Shown here: positions 1 through 7,327 of the stretch, piece by piece
How the letters are laid out: each line of letters starts with the position of its first letter
How positions within the stretch are numbered: the stretch's first letter is position 1
Source of the DNA: Mesorhizobium loti CJ3sym
GTDB lineage: Bacteria > Pseudomonadota > Alphaproteobacteria > Rhizobiales > Rhizobiaceae
Length of the DNA: 35,071 nucleotides
Direction: 5' to 3'
NCBI RefSeq assembly: GCF_000472785.1
Contig: NZ_AXAL01000042.1
Span: 1 to 35,071 of the forward strand
Notes under the pieces: generated by a model
Told to the model about the DNA's origin: nothing
What the model saw: the letters and a program-made list of their open reading frames with translations, nothing else
The model's database searches: none
Made by a program: the position numbers and the translations under genes

Positions 1-243
1 AGCAAACTCTACGAACGCACCAGCGTCATCATCACCACAAACCTCAGCTTCAGCGAGTGGGCGAGTGTCTTCGGCGATGCCAAGATGACGACCGCGCTTC
101 TCGACAGGCTGACGCATCATTGCCACATCCTTGAAACCGGAAATGACAGCTTCCGCTTCAAGAACAGCTCTGCCCACGAACCCAAAAAAGCGAAGGAGAA
201 AACCAGAACCTTGACCCTCAACCCCGAACCGAAACATACATGA
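1..243 (+). CDS. istB: IstB-like transposition ATPase, C-terminal part (IS21 family)
   Basis: The window opens inside this gene, and the last 80 codons are visible. The reading contains SVIITTNLSFSEW and, further on, LLDRLTHHCHILETG. These are the AAA+ sensor-1 region (TTN) and the sensor-2/arginine-finger region (DRL) of IstB, the DnaA/DnaC-like ATPase that assists the IS21 transposase IstA. The tail is Lys/Glu-rich. The gene ends at a TGA only about 55 bp inside the IS terminus, as is usual in IS21 elements, where istB is the second gene. The N-terminal Walker motifs and istA must lie left of the window. Family assignment is firm; the exact IS name is unknown. Confidence 0.9.
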   Translation, partial: SKLYERTSVIITTNLSFSEWASVFGDAKMTTALLDRLTHHCHILETGNDSFRFKNSSAHEPKKAKEKTRTLTLNPEPKHT

Positions 244-298
244 AAGGCGGGTCAAATCTCGGTGGAAATGCCGGGTCAGTTCTCAGCGAAAATCAACA
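1..298 (+). mobile_element. Right end of an IS21-family insertion sequence
   Basis: After the istB stop, two near-identical 20-bp direct repeats begin GGGTCA at 249-268 and 273-292. They are followed by the terminal CA at about 298. Multiple terminal repeats of this kind, read inward from TG, are characteristic of IS21-family ends, where IstA binds. The element has inserted into the integrase reading frame that begins on its right. The target duplication cannot be checked because the left end is outside the window. Confidence 0.75.
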
Positions 299-882
299 CC
301 CAGCGCTTCCTTGACGAGCTTGAAGACCCTCTCAAGCTCCATCTGCTTCGTTTCGTCTTCTCCGACGCGCTCCTTTAGATAGAGCCGTTTGGCGTCCTCA
401 AGGGTCGGATCTGGTCGCCGCCGGCGCTCACCGAGAACCAACGCGTGGATTAGGGCTCGGTCTTCTGTCTCAATGCCGACAGGGTGGCCGTGTTCGTCCA
501 CCGGGTACTTGTCGGCGATCTGTTCGGCAATCAGTTCCCTTGCCAGCGCCTCGGGGTCGTCGCCGTCTTCCTGGCCGCTCCACTCGGGGTCAAGGCTGAG
601 AGCCCTAAGCCGGGCGCGACTCAGCCTGAATTGCTCAAACTCAGTCGGGGAGGGAGTGCCATTGGTACTGGTAGGGCTATGGGGGCGTGACCATAGACGC
701 AACTGCTGCTCCGCCTGAGCATGCACCTTTGGGTACGCGTTCAGGGCTTCTTGTTCCGTACTCCCAAGGGGTATCAGGATTTCAAGCTTGCCCGCAGCGG
801 CCCGCAATTCATTGGGAATTTTGCGCCTGTAGCGCCATCCGGCTTTGCCGCGTTTCTGTATATGCTTCACGTCAATCTTCAT
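283..882 (-). pseudogene. Phage/ICE-type tyrosine integrase, N-terminal part truncated by the IS21 element
   Basis: The first 60 residues (KHIQKRGKAGWRYRRKIP, then an R/K-rich strand and a helix) resemble the N-terminal region of rhizobial tyrosine recombinases that start with a DUF6538-like strand motif. A long acidic linker follows, leading into the core-binding (SAM-like) domain (YLKERVG...). The reading ends at residue 199 with a stop supplied by the insertion sequence at 283-298. The catalytic R-H-R-Y domain is therefore absent and the protein cannot recombine DNA. Gene sense is right to left, so any attachment site of the lost element would normally lie near 900-1020. I see no tRNA there. 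Confidence 0.75.
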
Positions 883-1103
883 GCTCAGGGTACCCCGCAG
901 TGTATCGCGCGGTGTATCTCTGGGGAAGCGGAAACCCTTGCAGGGCTTGGGTTTAAAGGCTTTTCTGGATTAAGTGGCTCCCCGGGATCGGTGAAGCCGC
1001 GAATTACGAATTCTCCATAGCCCTCCGCCGAAGCGCGCCGCATGCACCCAAGAGACGAAAGCGCGACCGAGATCGCGCCGAAGCACTACTCGCTGGCGGC
1101 CCC

Positions 1104-1277
1104 TTGCCTTCGCTCCGGGATCGAGCTGCGGCCCTGGCTCGCAATAGAGGGGAGGTGCGGACCCGTGACTTCACAGACATCGGCATCCCACGTTGCTATC
1201 TCTCCCGGATGTGTGAAGACGGGCTGCTCGTGAAGGTGGGCTATGGGCGATACCGCCCCACAGCGTTGAACACCTGA
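1104..1277 (+). pseudogene. AbiEi-type winged-helix antitoxin domain, orphan fragment
   Basis: A 57-residue reading from TTG at 1104 contains RNRGEVRTRDFTDIGIPRCY followed by LSRMCEDGLLVKVGYGRYR. This is the N-terminal winged helix of AbiEi-family antitoxins and related type IV toxin-antitoxin regulators (pattern: R-D-x-x-x-x-G-I-P-R-x-Y-L-S-R). It stops after the wing. The C-terminal antitoxin domain and the AbiEii nucleotidyltransferase toxin are missing. The frame is open upstream to about 1020 without a convincing start or ribosome site, so I treat it as a remnant. A stand-alone short regulator is possible. Confidence 0.5.
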
Positions 1278-1792
1278 CCTCCAGGCCACGCTGAAATCGC
1301 GTCGGTCTCGCGAACTCATTGTCCTTTTAAGAGGGCGTTGATCGGACGTGCCACCCGAGGCAGACTCATCCTGAAGCAGTTGCGGCCGCTATCTGCCGTT
1401 TTTCGAAGGCCGCTAACCTTCTCAATCTGAGCGACAAGCGCAATGCCGGCTGCGAGGCTCGGAATTCAGGCATGAAGATCCAGCGAAGTGGGGGTTCGTG
1501 TTGTCTTGCTGGTGAAGGCGGCGCGGTGTTTGCTCGTCACGCTGGAAGCCAACGGACCGCTTTTCGGACGCGTAATCGATTGTTGCACGGCACCGAACGT
1601 CAGCCCACGCACGAACTGGCGCTGCGTCAGCCAGCCGATCAGGGGAATGGGACATTGCCAGTCTGCGGCCGGCGCAGCAAAGGCAGACCAATCTCGACAA
1701 CACCATTGTCCGTCGTCACCATCTGTCTCGGTTATCCCCTGGGCTCCGACCGGCGGACGAAAGAAAGCCGTATGAGGTCCCCTTGGCGATCG
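1278..1792. other. Non-coding or eroded stretch
   Basis: Several overlapping open frames run through this stretch on both strands, as expected in GC-rich DNA. None has a recognisable domain, a good ribosome site or consistent composition. I see no hairpin terminator or repeat. It separates the AbiEi remnant from the isochorismatase-like gene and may be eroded coding DNA. Confidence 0.4.
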
Positions 1793-1796
1793 ATGC

Positions 1797-2361
1797 ATGC
1801 ATATCTGCGTGGATATGCAGAGGCTGTTTGCCGAGCCGTCTCAATGGGCAACACCCTGGATCACCCGCGTTCTCCCACAAATCGAGACACTGATCGAAAG
1901 ACGGGCGCCGCAGACGGTCTTTACGCGATTCCTGCCCGCCCGAAAGGCCGGGCAGGGCGTCGGCACTTGGAAGCGCTACTACGAGCGCTGGGCTTCGATG
2001 ACGACGGAGACGATCGGTCCCGAAATGACGGAACTGTTGCCGTCCTTGGCCGGTTACTGCCCGCCAGCGGCAATCATCGACAAACACATCTACTCGCCCT
2101 GGTTCGAAGGGCGCCTTAAAACCCTTCTGATGGCGCGCGACATCGATACGTTAGTCATCACTGGTGGCGAAACAGATGTATGCGTTCTGGCCACGGTGCT
2201 CGGGGCCATCGATTTCGGCTTATCGCGTGGTTCTGGTCACGGACGCGCTGTGCAGCTGTTCCGACGCAACCCACGACGCACTGCTGACCGTCTATCATCA
2301 GCGGTTTGCGCAGCAGGTCGAGACAGTCGGGATGGAGACAGTTCTCTCGAACTGGACCTAA
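1797..2361 (+). pseudogene. Isochorismatase-like cysteine hydrolase, frameshifted
   Basis: The reading is an isochorismatase-fold hydrolase. Asp6 (VDMQRLF), Lys96 (IDKHIYSPW) and the nucleophile Cys129 (TDVCV) form the Asp-Lys-Cys triad that attacks amide or enol-ether bonds in this superfamily. The frame breaks at about 2220: GATTTCGGCTTATCGC has one T too many. The C-terminal strand-helix continues in the next frame (YRVVLVTDALCSCSDATH ... VLSNWT) to the stop at 2361. Total length would be about 187 residues, normal for the family. The catalytic core lies before the break, but the fold would be incomplete. This could be a true mutation or a sequencing indel. The substrate is unknown. It converges on the PPC gene. 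Confidence 0.8.
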
Positions 2362-2388
2362 ACCCGCCCTGCCGACCGTCCTTGAAGC

Positions 2389-2832
2389 TCAAGCGTCCAG
2401 ATCGATCAGCGCAACACCGAGTTCCGGACGCTTGCTGCGGCGTAGATGGCCCGGGGCTTCCACCAGGGTGACTTCGAGCGTTGGCCGAACGATGCCTTCA
2501 AGGAGGTGCCCACCTCTTGTGGTTCCGTCGCTCAATCCGAGCACCGCATGGACATGCAGGTTGGGCTTGCCATCGTCGGCCAGCGCGATATCGCCGATCG
2601 CGCTCAGCACTTCGCATTGTTCGTCGATCGGGATCTTGCGGTAGGTCTTCGCTTTCAGGTCAAACCAGCCGACGGTCGCTCCCTCGAACGCACCGATGGC
2701 GGTCAAGGACGCGCTGCCGATCTGCTGGTCGACCGCGAAGGCGGTAAGCCCGCCGAACGCTTCTTCGCCGGGGTCCAGCACCACGACGAATGTCCTTTGT
2801 CCGCTGACCTCGTTGACGAGTTGTGATTTCAT
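2389..2832 (-). CDS. PPC/PCC (DUF296) domain protein, putative DNA-binding
   Basis: This 147-residue protein spans one PPC (plant and prokaryote conserved) domain. It opens with a beta strand (RTFVVVLDPGEEAF), then ASLTAIGAFEGATVGWFDL. Residues HVHAVLG and GGHLLEG carry the conserved His and Gly positions that stabilise the trimeric fold. Bacterial homologues are stand-alone cytoplasmic proteins annotated as DNA-binding by analogy to plant AT-hook proteins; their role is unsettled. I take the ATG at 2832 (MKSQLVNE), not the one 27 nt upstream, because GGAG lies 8 nt before it. The frame is complete and undamaged, unlike the hydrolase on the opposite strand. Confidence 0.8.
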   Translation of the reverse strand: MKSQLVNEVSGQRTFVVVLDPGEEAFGGLTAFAVDQQIGSASLTAIGAFEGATVGWFDLKAKTYRKIPIDEQCEVLSAIGDIALADDGKPNLHVHAVLGLSDGTTRGGHLLEGIVRPTLEVTLVEAPGHLRRSKRPELGVALIDLDA

Positions 2833-2855
2833 TTCTGTGCTCCGGGCATCGCCAG

Positions 2856-3173
2856 TCAATGCGCTTGGTGTTCGGCGTTCCGTTTGCGGGTGGCTGCGGC
2901 CTTTTTAGCCGATTCCGATCGGCTTGCAGATGAGCCTGATGCCGACGCCTTGCCGCCGATTCTACCGCCCTTATGTGCCGCCGGATTGCCTGTGTGCTCG
3001 CCGCGTCCGGAGCCGCCTTCCTTCTTGCCGCCGCCATCGTCCTTGTTGACGGTCGCCCATGCGCGACGCTCCGCTTCCTTGTCGGAAACCCCACGCTTCT
3101 CGTAGCCTTCTGCGATGTGGTCGGCCTTGCGTTCCTGTTTGTCGGTGTATTTCGATTTGTCACCGCGTGGCAT
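2856..3173 (-). CDS. Small basic KGG/DUF-type protein often annotated as plasmid stabilisation protein
   Basis: This 105-residue, highly charged, probably disordered protein starts MPRGDKSKYTDKQERKADH, then has AERRAWATVNKDDGGGKK, a Gly/Ser-rich middle and a Lys/Arg-rich tail. Rhizobial proteins of this type are commonly labelled plasmid stabilisation protein, without functional proof as far as I know. The composition (KGG-like, hydrophilic) fits desiccation or stress proteins better. Support for the latter comes from a perfect EcfG promoter 32 nt upstream and a strong ribosome site (GGGAG) before the ATG. It sits just upstream of the PPC gene on the same strand (23 nt gap), so the two may be cotranscribed. 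Confidence 0.75.
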   Translation of the reverse strand: MPRGDKSKYTDKQERKADHIAEGYEKRGVSDKEAERRAWATVNKDDGGGKKEGGSGRGEHTGNPAAHKGGRIGGKASASGSSASRSESAKKAAATRKRNAEHQAH

Positions 3174-3204
3174 GATTGTTTCTCCCTTTGTTGGATAGGG
3201 TCTG

Positions 3205-3229
3205 AACGAAAAGCCGGCGAGGGAGTTCC
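3205..3229 (-). promoter_or_regulatory. Sigma-EcfG promoter (exact GGAAC-N16-CGTT)
   Basis: On the minus strand GGAAC (3229-3225) is followed after 16 nt by CGTT (3208-3205). The start codon of the small basic protein lies 32 nt past the -10. Match and distance are both ideal for the alphaproteobacterial general-stress sigma factor. Confidence 0.85.
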
Positions 3230-3244
3230 AGCGCGGGCGTTATT

Positions 3245-3625
3245 TCAGCTAGCGCTTGTCATGCTTTGGAGACCGCTCAGCAAGGCGAGGGGGACAAACA
3301 GTGCTGTCACGATTGCGCAGTAGCGAAAGACGTCGACATAGGCGAGCAGCGAAGCCTGGCGTGCGATCAACTGCCCAATCCAGCCGATGGCCTGTTGCTT
3401 GGCCTGGAGCATAGTCGATCCCTGCGCAACAAAATGCTCGGTCACCTGATGCAGCACTTTTTCGTAGGCGGGAGACGATTGTGCCGCGTGGCTGACAAGG
3501 TTTGCCTGGTGGAGCTGCGCATTTTGAGCGATCACCGTGTTGGACAGCGACACGCCAATACTGCCGCCGATGTTGCGGGCAACATTGATCAGCGCCGACG
3601 CCTGGTTGGTCTGCTGAGGAGCCGC
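3245..3625 (-). pseudogene. DHA2-family MFS exporter, C-terminal fragment
   Basis: From about 3620 leftward the reading is NQASALINVARNIGGSIGVS, followed by a periplasmic loop and the last two membrane helices (LLAYVDVFRYCAIVTALFVP). This is the end of EmrB/QacA-like 14-helix drug exporters, where the NQASAL...RNIGGSIG motif lies before helix 13. Upstream of about 3620 the open frame continues without homology, so roughly the first three quarters of the gene is missing. It is a non-functional scrap left by a rearrangement. Confidence 0.8.
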
Positions 3626-3664
3626 CGGTCCCCTCCAGGCGGTCAATAGGGCCGCAAGGTCCGT

Positions 3665-3691
3665 CGCCCGCTGGCTCCCGGCCAGCGGGCG
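3665..3691. repeat. GCCCGCTGGC hairpin
   Basis: A perfect 11-bp stem (CGCCCGCTGGC / GCCAGCGGGCG) with a 5-nt loop is followed on the plus strand by a short T-run. It resembles the hairpins at 6272, 22907 and 23225, all built on GCCCGC...GCGGGC. It may act as an intrinsic terminator or be a dispersed palindromic repeat. Confidence 0.55.
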
Positions 3692-3762
3692 CCTTTGCAT
3701 CAAGAGACCGCCCATTTGACCCGCCGAAACATCCGTAGGACGCGACGCGCTTGACAGGACCT

Positions 3763-4071
3763 CTAACGTTTTGCCACCGTGTCACGCAGCGGCTCTTTGC
3801 GGGTCGGCCGCCGATATCTTCTCACCAACTTGACCGTGCTAGTGTCGACCGTGAGGCGCCCCAGCACCTGTACTGTGACCCTGTTTAGATCCTCGTCGAC
3901 GTGCACAACTTCCCCTTCGAACCTTATCCTGTCGCCAGGCTTCGCTCCGGGATCGATGGTCGAATAGTAGTGCAGAGCCGTCGGAATATGCAGGGACACG
4001 CGATCCTCGATGCGCTCGCCAACCGTGGCGATAATCGCCACCTTGTCACCGATATTGATTTCCCGTGCCAT
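3763..4071 (-). CDS. Conserved small hypothetical protein, OB/SH3-like strand pattern
   Basis: This 102-residue protein begins MAREINIGDKVAIIATVG and alternates short beta strands: DRVSLHIPTALHYYSTID, then GDRIRFEGEVVHVDEDLNRV, then VTVQVLGRLTVDTSTVKLVR. The GDK and GDRIRFEGEV turns suggest a small beta-barrel that binds a ligand or nucleic acid, but I recognise no named family. The tail is basic (RRYRRPTRKEPLRD). I chose the internal ATG at 4071 because the eight extra codons upstream (MRCSRILC) do not fit. No signal peptide, so probably cytoplasmic. Confidence 0.6.
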   Translation of the reverse strand: MAREINIGDKVAIIATVGERIEDRVSLHIPTALHYYSTIDPGAKPGDRIRFEGEVVHVDEDLNRVTVQVLGRLTVDTSTVKLVRRYRRPTRKEPLRDTVAKR

Positions 4072-4193
4072 GCATAGAATTCTGGAGCAGCGCATCTGTT
4101 CGTCAATGGGTTGCTAATATATTGGCGGCGATCTGACTAACGCCCGGCCTCGCTGGCTGCCGCCCTGTCGTCTTCAGCTTCAAAGGGATCGCG

Positions 4194-4286
4194 ATGAAAA
4201 AGACCTATAAGAAGCCGACACTGATCAAGCGCGAAAAGCTTTCGAATGTCACAGCGCTCAAGCAGATTTCGGGCCCTGTCAGCTAG
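4194..4286 (+). CDS. Putative RiPP precursor with lasso-type leader motif
   Basis: This is a 30-residue peptide, MKKTYKKPTLIKREKLSNVT followed by the ten-residue tail ALKQISGPVS. Tyr5, Pro8, Leu10 and Thr20 reproduce the spacing of the proteobacterial lasso-peptide leader (Y-x2-P-x-L-x3-G-x5-T) that the RRE domain of the B1 protein recognises. Glu14 replaces the usual Gly. The presumed core has no Asp/Glu at positions 7-9 to close a macrolactam ring, so it is probably not a classical lasso peptide. AAAGGGA before the ATG is a fair ribosome site. I see no maturation enzymes in the window. Rhizobia encode many such orphan short peptides, annotated as putative RiPP precursor. Confidence 0.6.
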   Translation: MKKTYKKPTLIKREKLSNVTALKQISGPVS

Positions 4287-4322
4287 CCTGTCGAGACAAG
4301 TCACTGTTTATCCGGTCCGGTC

Positions 4323-4520
4323 TCACGGGGTCGCAATATAACCGAAAACCAGCCCCTTCTCTTCGTCCGTGACGCGCACCCAGTCGCCCTCAAGCTGCTT
4401 CGTCAGCTTCACTTTTTGGCTAACGACTTTTCCCGCCGCTTCGAAAGGCGTCGGTGCTTTGATCGCATGCGACTTGCGAACCGTGTCATCTTCCATTTCG
4501 TCGACGCGATAGTTCTTCAT
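4323..4520 (-). CDS. Small conserved hypothetical protein (65 aa)
   Basis: The protein begins MKNYRVDEMEDDTVRKSHAI and continues with a helix (APTPFEAAGKVVSQKVKL) and a final strand pair (GDWVRVTDEEKGLVFGYIA). The beta-alpha-beta-beta layout and 65-residue length suggest a small soluble domain. I recognise the type from rhizobial genomes but cannot assign a function. It converges on the RiPP-like peptide gene. No EcfG site lies upstream. Confidence 0.6.
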   Translation of the reverse strand: MKNYRVDEMEDDTVRKSHAIKAPTPFEAAGKVVSQKVKLTKQLEGDWVRVTDEEKGLVFGYIATP

Positions 4521-5102
4521 TTGAGGGTCTCACGAGTAGCGAACAGGCCAATTGCGGCAGCGAAGCTGTATGCAGCCTTACGGCATCAATTTGATCGCCA
4601 AGTCTCGATAATAGTTCGGCTGATCTCTGCAATGATCCTGTCCACCCGCCCGGCAACTAACGACCATGATCCGGGCTATCATGCTCTCGTCGGGCTCGCC
4701 ATCCGACATGTCCTAAGGTGCCAGGCGACAAGCAAACGGAGCGGCACAGCCCCGGCTGAGAGAGGCAAGTGAGTGCCGGTTCCATAGGGCACGTGCTGGC
4801 GCGCCGATAGGGATGGCCCATGGCCTATATCTCCATGGCCGCTACAGTTGCGAGCGTTTCATACGTCGATGGTAGCACGAAGTGTGGAACGTTCCTACGC
4901 CCCGCTTGTGAACCAATGCTGGATGAGCGAGGGGCGCGGGCCACGGGAACTTCCCTGTTCATCGCTGGTTAGATGCTGGCGGCGCATCCTTCCCGAGTCG
5001 CCGCTGCTGGGTTGGCACCCGTCGGTGCGGGGGTGACGGCCGGTGCTGGTGCATTCCTTAGGCCGAATGGCGGAAACGAAACCCAGTCCTGACTTGCCTT
5101 GG
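4521..5102. other. Gene-free stretch
   Basis: No open frame here has a recognisable domain. A plus-strand GGAAC-N16-GGTT lies at 4945-4969, just before a 39-codon Ala/Gly-rich frame starting ATGCTGGCG at about 4972. That frame lacks a ribosome site and I do not call it. A GGAACGTTCC palindrome lies at about 4889. Confidence 0.4.
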
Positions 5103-5768
5103 CTAACGCGGCGCCGTGGCCTTCTTCGCGGCAGGGTTGGCCTTCGCCGCCGCACGTTCCTTCGGCTGATGCGTGTGGGTCATGACCGTCTTAAGTTGGC
5201 CCTTGATCTTGGCGTGCAATTTGGCCTTGTCGACGCCTGCGGGGTAAATGCCCTTCTCGATACTAGTGGCCATGCGCTCCAGCAGATCGGTATCGTGTTC
5301 GTCGCGGTAGGGTTTTAGGTCGAGGTCTGCCGGCACTTTGGTAAGCCGTTCATCGTCCATCGTCTTCACGTACTTCTGCATGAAGCGGTCATAGTCACGC
5401 CAGGAGATGCCGGCCGCTCGCACTGCGGCTTCTTCCGCCCGAGTGGCGATTTGGTGGGCGTGCAGATAATGCAGGTCCAATTGGTCGATCAACGACTTCT
5501 CGACTTCCTCGTGCAACAATAGGAAACGGTCGGTGTTGATCTTGCGGCCTTTGTATTCCCATTCGCTGGGCATATGCCGGTCGATATAGATCGTCTTCCC
5601 ATCTTTCGAATAGCCGGCGAGGTAGGGGATATCGTGCTTGCGGTCCAGCGTCTTGACCTTGCGCGCCACGGCATCGAGAGCCCGGTCCATCATCAGGCTA
5701 GACACGTACCAGTTGGGCAAGCGTAGCTTCTTGTGCGGTGCGGTCGGATGGCAATAATCGAACGCCAT
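5103..5768 (-). CDS. Conserved hypothetical protein, about 221 aa, with HEEVE motif and Lys/Ala tail
   Basis: The protein starts MAFDYCHPTAPHKKLRLPNW. The body contains YLAGYSKDGKTIYIDRHMP, FLLLHEEVEKSLIDQLDLHY, LHAHQIATRAEEAAVRAAG and ISWRDYDRFMQKYVK. The HEEVE followed 11 residues later by HYLHAHQIAT recalls metal-site spacing in metallopeptidase-like folds, but the classical HExxH is absent, so catalysis is only a possibility. The C-terminal 20 residues are Lys/Ala/Pro-rich, like a histone tail. I set the start at 5768 because the 29 residues of open frame before it are Pro/Thr-rich and unlike the rest. No signal peptide or membrane segment. Confidence 0.6.
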   Translation of the reverse strand: MAFDYCHPTAPHKKLRLPNWYVSSLMMDRALDAVARKVKTLDRKHDIPYLAGYSKDGKTIYIDRHMPSEWEYKGRKINTDRFLLLHEEVEKSLIDQLDLHYLHAHQIATRAEEAAVRAAGISWRDYDRFMQKYVKTMDDERLTKVPADLDLKPYRDEHDTDLLERMATSIEKGIYPAGVDKAKLHAKIKGQLKTVMTHTHQPKERAAAKANPAAKKATAPR

Positions 5769-5864
5769 GGATGTTCCCCCTGCGAAGCGGTCGAATAATA
5801 TTTGCACGTCATTCCATGTCGGGCAATTCGCATGCGTTGGATGGGCAGCCGGCAAGCGACGCAG

Positions 5865-6071
5865 CTATTCGGCGGATCCATTGTCGGTGAAGGGCGACGC
5901 GCTCGGCACGCACTGTATCGACCAGCCGGTGGGTGTCGGCTGCTTCTGATATTCGGCGATGGCGGCGGTGCACTGTTCGCGCTTGTCGAAAGTGGTGGGA
6001 AGCACAACCATGCCACCACCTGGACCTGCAATTATCATGTACCAAACCAACGCTACAGCCGTCGAAGCCAT
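5865..6071 (-). CDS. Small exported or membrane-anchored hypothetical protein (68 aa)
   Basis: The start at 6071 (MASTAVALVWYMIIAGPGGG) has AAAGGAA 7 nt upstream. The N-terminal 16 residues form a short hydrophobic segment, followed by MVVLPTTFDKREQCTAAIAE and TGWSIQCVPSASPF. The two cysteines could form a disulphide in the periplasm. Small proteins with this strand-helix-strand layout and paired Cys are common in rhizobia as single-gene units of unknown role. The longer frame to 6404 is not supported. Confidence 0.6.
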   Translation of the reverse strand: MASTAVALVWYMIIAGPGGGMVVLPTTFDKREQCTAAIAEYQKQPTPTGWSIQCVPSASPFTDNGSAE

Positions 6072-6271
6072 CAGAATTTCCTTTAATTGCGTTGGAGAAC
6101 GTAGTTGAAGTCGAGGCAATCCTATCAACTTCGGGCCGGCGGCAAAAGCACGTCCGTCTCTCGAAGCGCTTACAAATCTGTAAGTCGCACATATGAGGAA
6201 ATGTCTCATAGGCTTAAAACCGGAGCAACGAAACATTGCCCTTCGCCGCTCCGAGGGTGGCACACGCCCAC

Positions 6272-6309
6272 AGCCCGCTGCCGTCCCCCAAAGTCTTTGG
6301 CAGCGGGCT
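6272..6309. repeat. GCCCGCTGCC hairpin
   Basis: A perfect 11-bp stem (AGCCCGCTGCC at 6272-6282, GGCAGCGGGCT at 6299-6309) has a 16-nt loop. Stem sequence and the downstream GGCTCTGAG resemble the copy at 23225. It lies between two genes and may terminate transcription. Confidence 0.6.
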
Positions 6310-6395
6310 GGCTCTGAGACAAGCCACTGCGCCTTCATTCGCTTGCGCGCCTGCCGACCGCTTCCCATATCGTATGACGTAGAGAGGTCGGCCCC

Positions 6396-6778
6396 ATGGC
6401 ACATGCAGCATCGTGGACTATAGGCGACGCGGAGGATCTGCGCGCACGAGTCGAAAGGCTTGACCGTTTTTCTCGTCTGCTGGATGTGGCATTCGCATTC
6501 CTGGGACCAAAGTCCGATTTGGTGTAGATGCCGTTTTGGGCCTTATCCCCGTCGTTGGCGATTCGGCGGGCGTTGCCCTTTCGAGCATAATCGTGGTGGA
6601 GGCTTTTCGAATTGGCGTACCCGTCGGCGTCCTCATCCGCATGATTGCAAACGTGCTCATTGAAGGTGTGATTGGTTCGATACCAATTGCCGGAGATGCG
6701 TTCGATGTCTTTTGGCGCGCTAATCGACGAAATATGGCCTTGCTAGTCAGGCATCTAGAGCGCGAGCGTCGAATTTAA
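6396..6778 (+). pseudogene. DUF4112 membrane protein, frameshifted
   Basis: The ATG at 6396 follows AGAGAGG. The first 44 codons give the usual N-terminal helix (DLRARVERLDRFSRLLDVAF) and then hit TAG at about 6526. The DUF4112 body continues in another frame: FGVDAVLGLIPVVGDSAGVA, then IGVPVGVLIRMIANVLIEG and IGSIPIAGDAFDVFWRANRR. The two GD(S/A)-type turns after LIPVVGD and SIPIAGD are the family hallmark, with two membrane helices. One indel near 6515 restores the full ~127 residues. Function of the family is unknown. It is broken as read. Confidence 0.75.
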
Positions 6779-6879
6779 ACGGGAACTGGAGCGGTCAGGC
6801 GGCGCAAGTTCGCCGTTTCCAATGAAAGCTCAATTAATTGGATTCTGGTTAATCCAGCTGTGCGAGGATGCAGCCACGA

Positions 6880-6903
6880 GCCCGCAGCAGTGAGGCAGCG
6901 GGC
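6880..6903. repeat. Imperfect GCCCGC/GCGGGC hairpin
   Basis: GCCCGC (6880-6885) and GCGGGC (6898-6903) flank a 12-nt loop. It is a weaker member of the dispersed GCCCGC hairpin family and lies just beyond the 3' end of the minus-strand gene at 6946. Confidence 0.35.
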
Positions 6904-6945
6904 CATCGGATCGGGTTGACCTTTCACCAGCCGTTGCGGTGCCAG

Positions 6946-7215
6946 TCAGGCCACCTCCTGTGGAATTTCGGTATCCAACGACCAGCAGCACGTTTCGCCG
7001 TCCGGTTGCGGCTCGCGCTCGTCGTCAAGCTCCCTATCATCATTGGCTCCGGACCAGCCCGTGAGGTACGCCTCTTCGTCGCCAGTCGATTCGAGATCAG
7101 GTTCGCCGTCCATGGCGTCGAGAAGAGCCACCATCATTTCAATTGTCCGCTCGATGCGCTGGCGCCGAGCCGTCGACAGTGGAAGAAAGTCAGATGGGTT
7201 TGCGAGAGCGTTCAC
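6946..7215 (-). CDS. Small conserved rhizobial hypothetical protein (89 aa)
   Basis: The protein begins MNALANPSDFLPLSTARRQR, then IERTIEMMVALLDAMDGEPD, then an acidic, Asp/Glu/Gly-rich tail. The N-terminal helix with the ARRQRIE...LLDAMDGDPDLE pattern is a familiar rhizobial module, often a stand-alone 60-100 residue protein and often inside mobile or plasmid DNA. I know no function. The acidic second half suggests disorder. No signal peptide. Confidence 0.65.
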   Translation of the reverse strand: MNALANPSDFLPLSTARRQRIERTIEMMVALLDAMDGEPDLESTGDEEAYLTGWSGANDDRELDDEREPQPDGETCCWSLDTEIPQEVA

Positions 7216-7327
7216 GATGCCGCCCCCGCCCTGTTCAGCTCTTCACGGAGCGGCCGGAGCGTGTCTTGCGCATAGATGAGGACGTGTCAAAGGGAGCTTC
7301 GGGCCTAAACCCTGAGGTGACATTCAA

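Noticed and set aside
955..1015. TGGCTCCCCGGGATC near the integrase start, resembling the end of a tRNA gene (possible att core)
   Set aside because: No cloverleaf can be drawn around it and no second copy was found.
1472..2119. Long plus-strand reading frame of 215 codons
   Set aside because: Overlaps the isochorismatase-like gene in another frame; no domain, Arg-rich shadow composition.
2660..3163. 167-codon minus-strand frame across two genes
   Set aside because: Frame shadow of the PPC and small basic protein genes.
4972..5092. 39-codon Ala/Gly-rich frame behind GGAAC-N16-GGTT at 4945
   Set aside because: No ribosome site, no clear helix, and the -10 overlaps the start.
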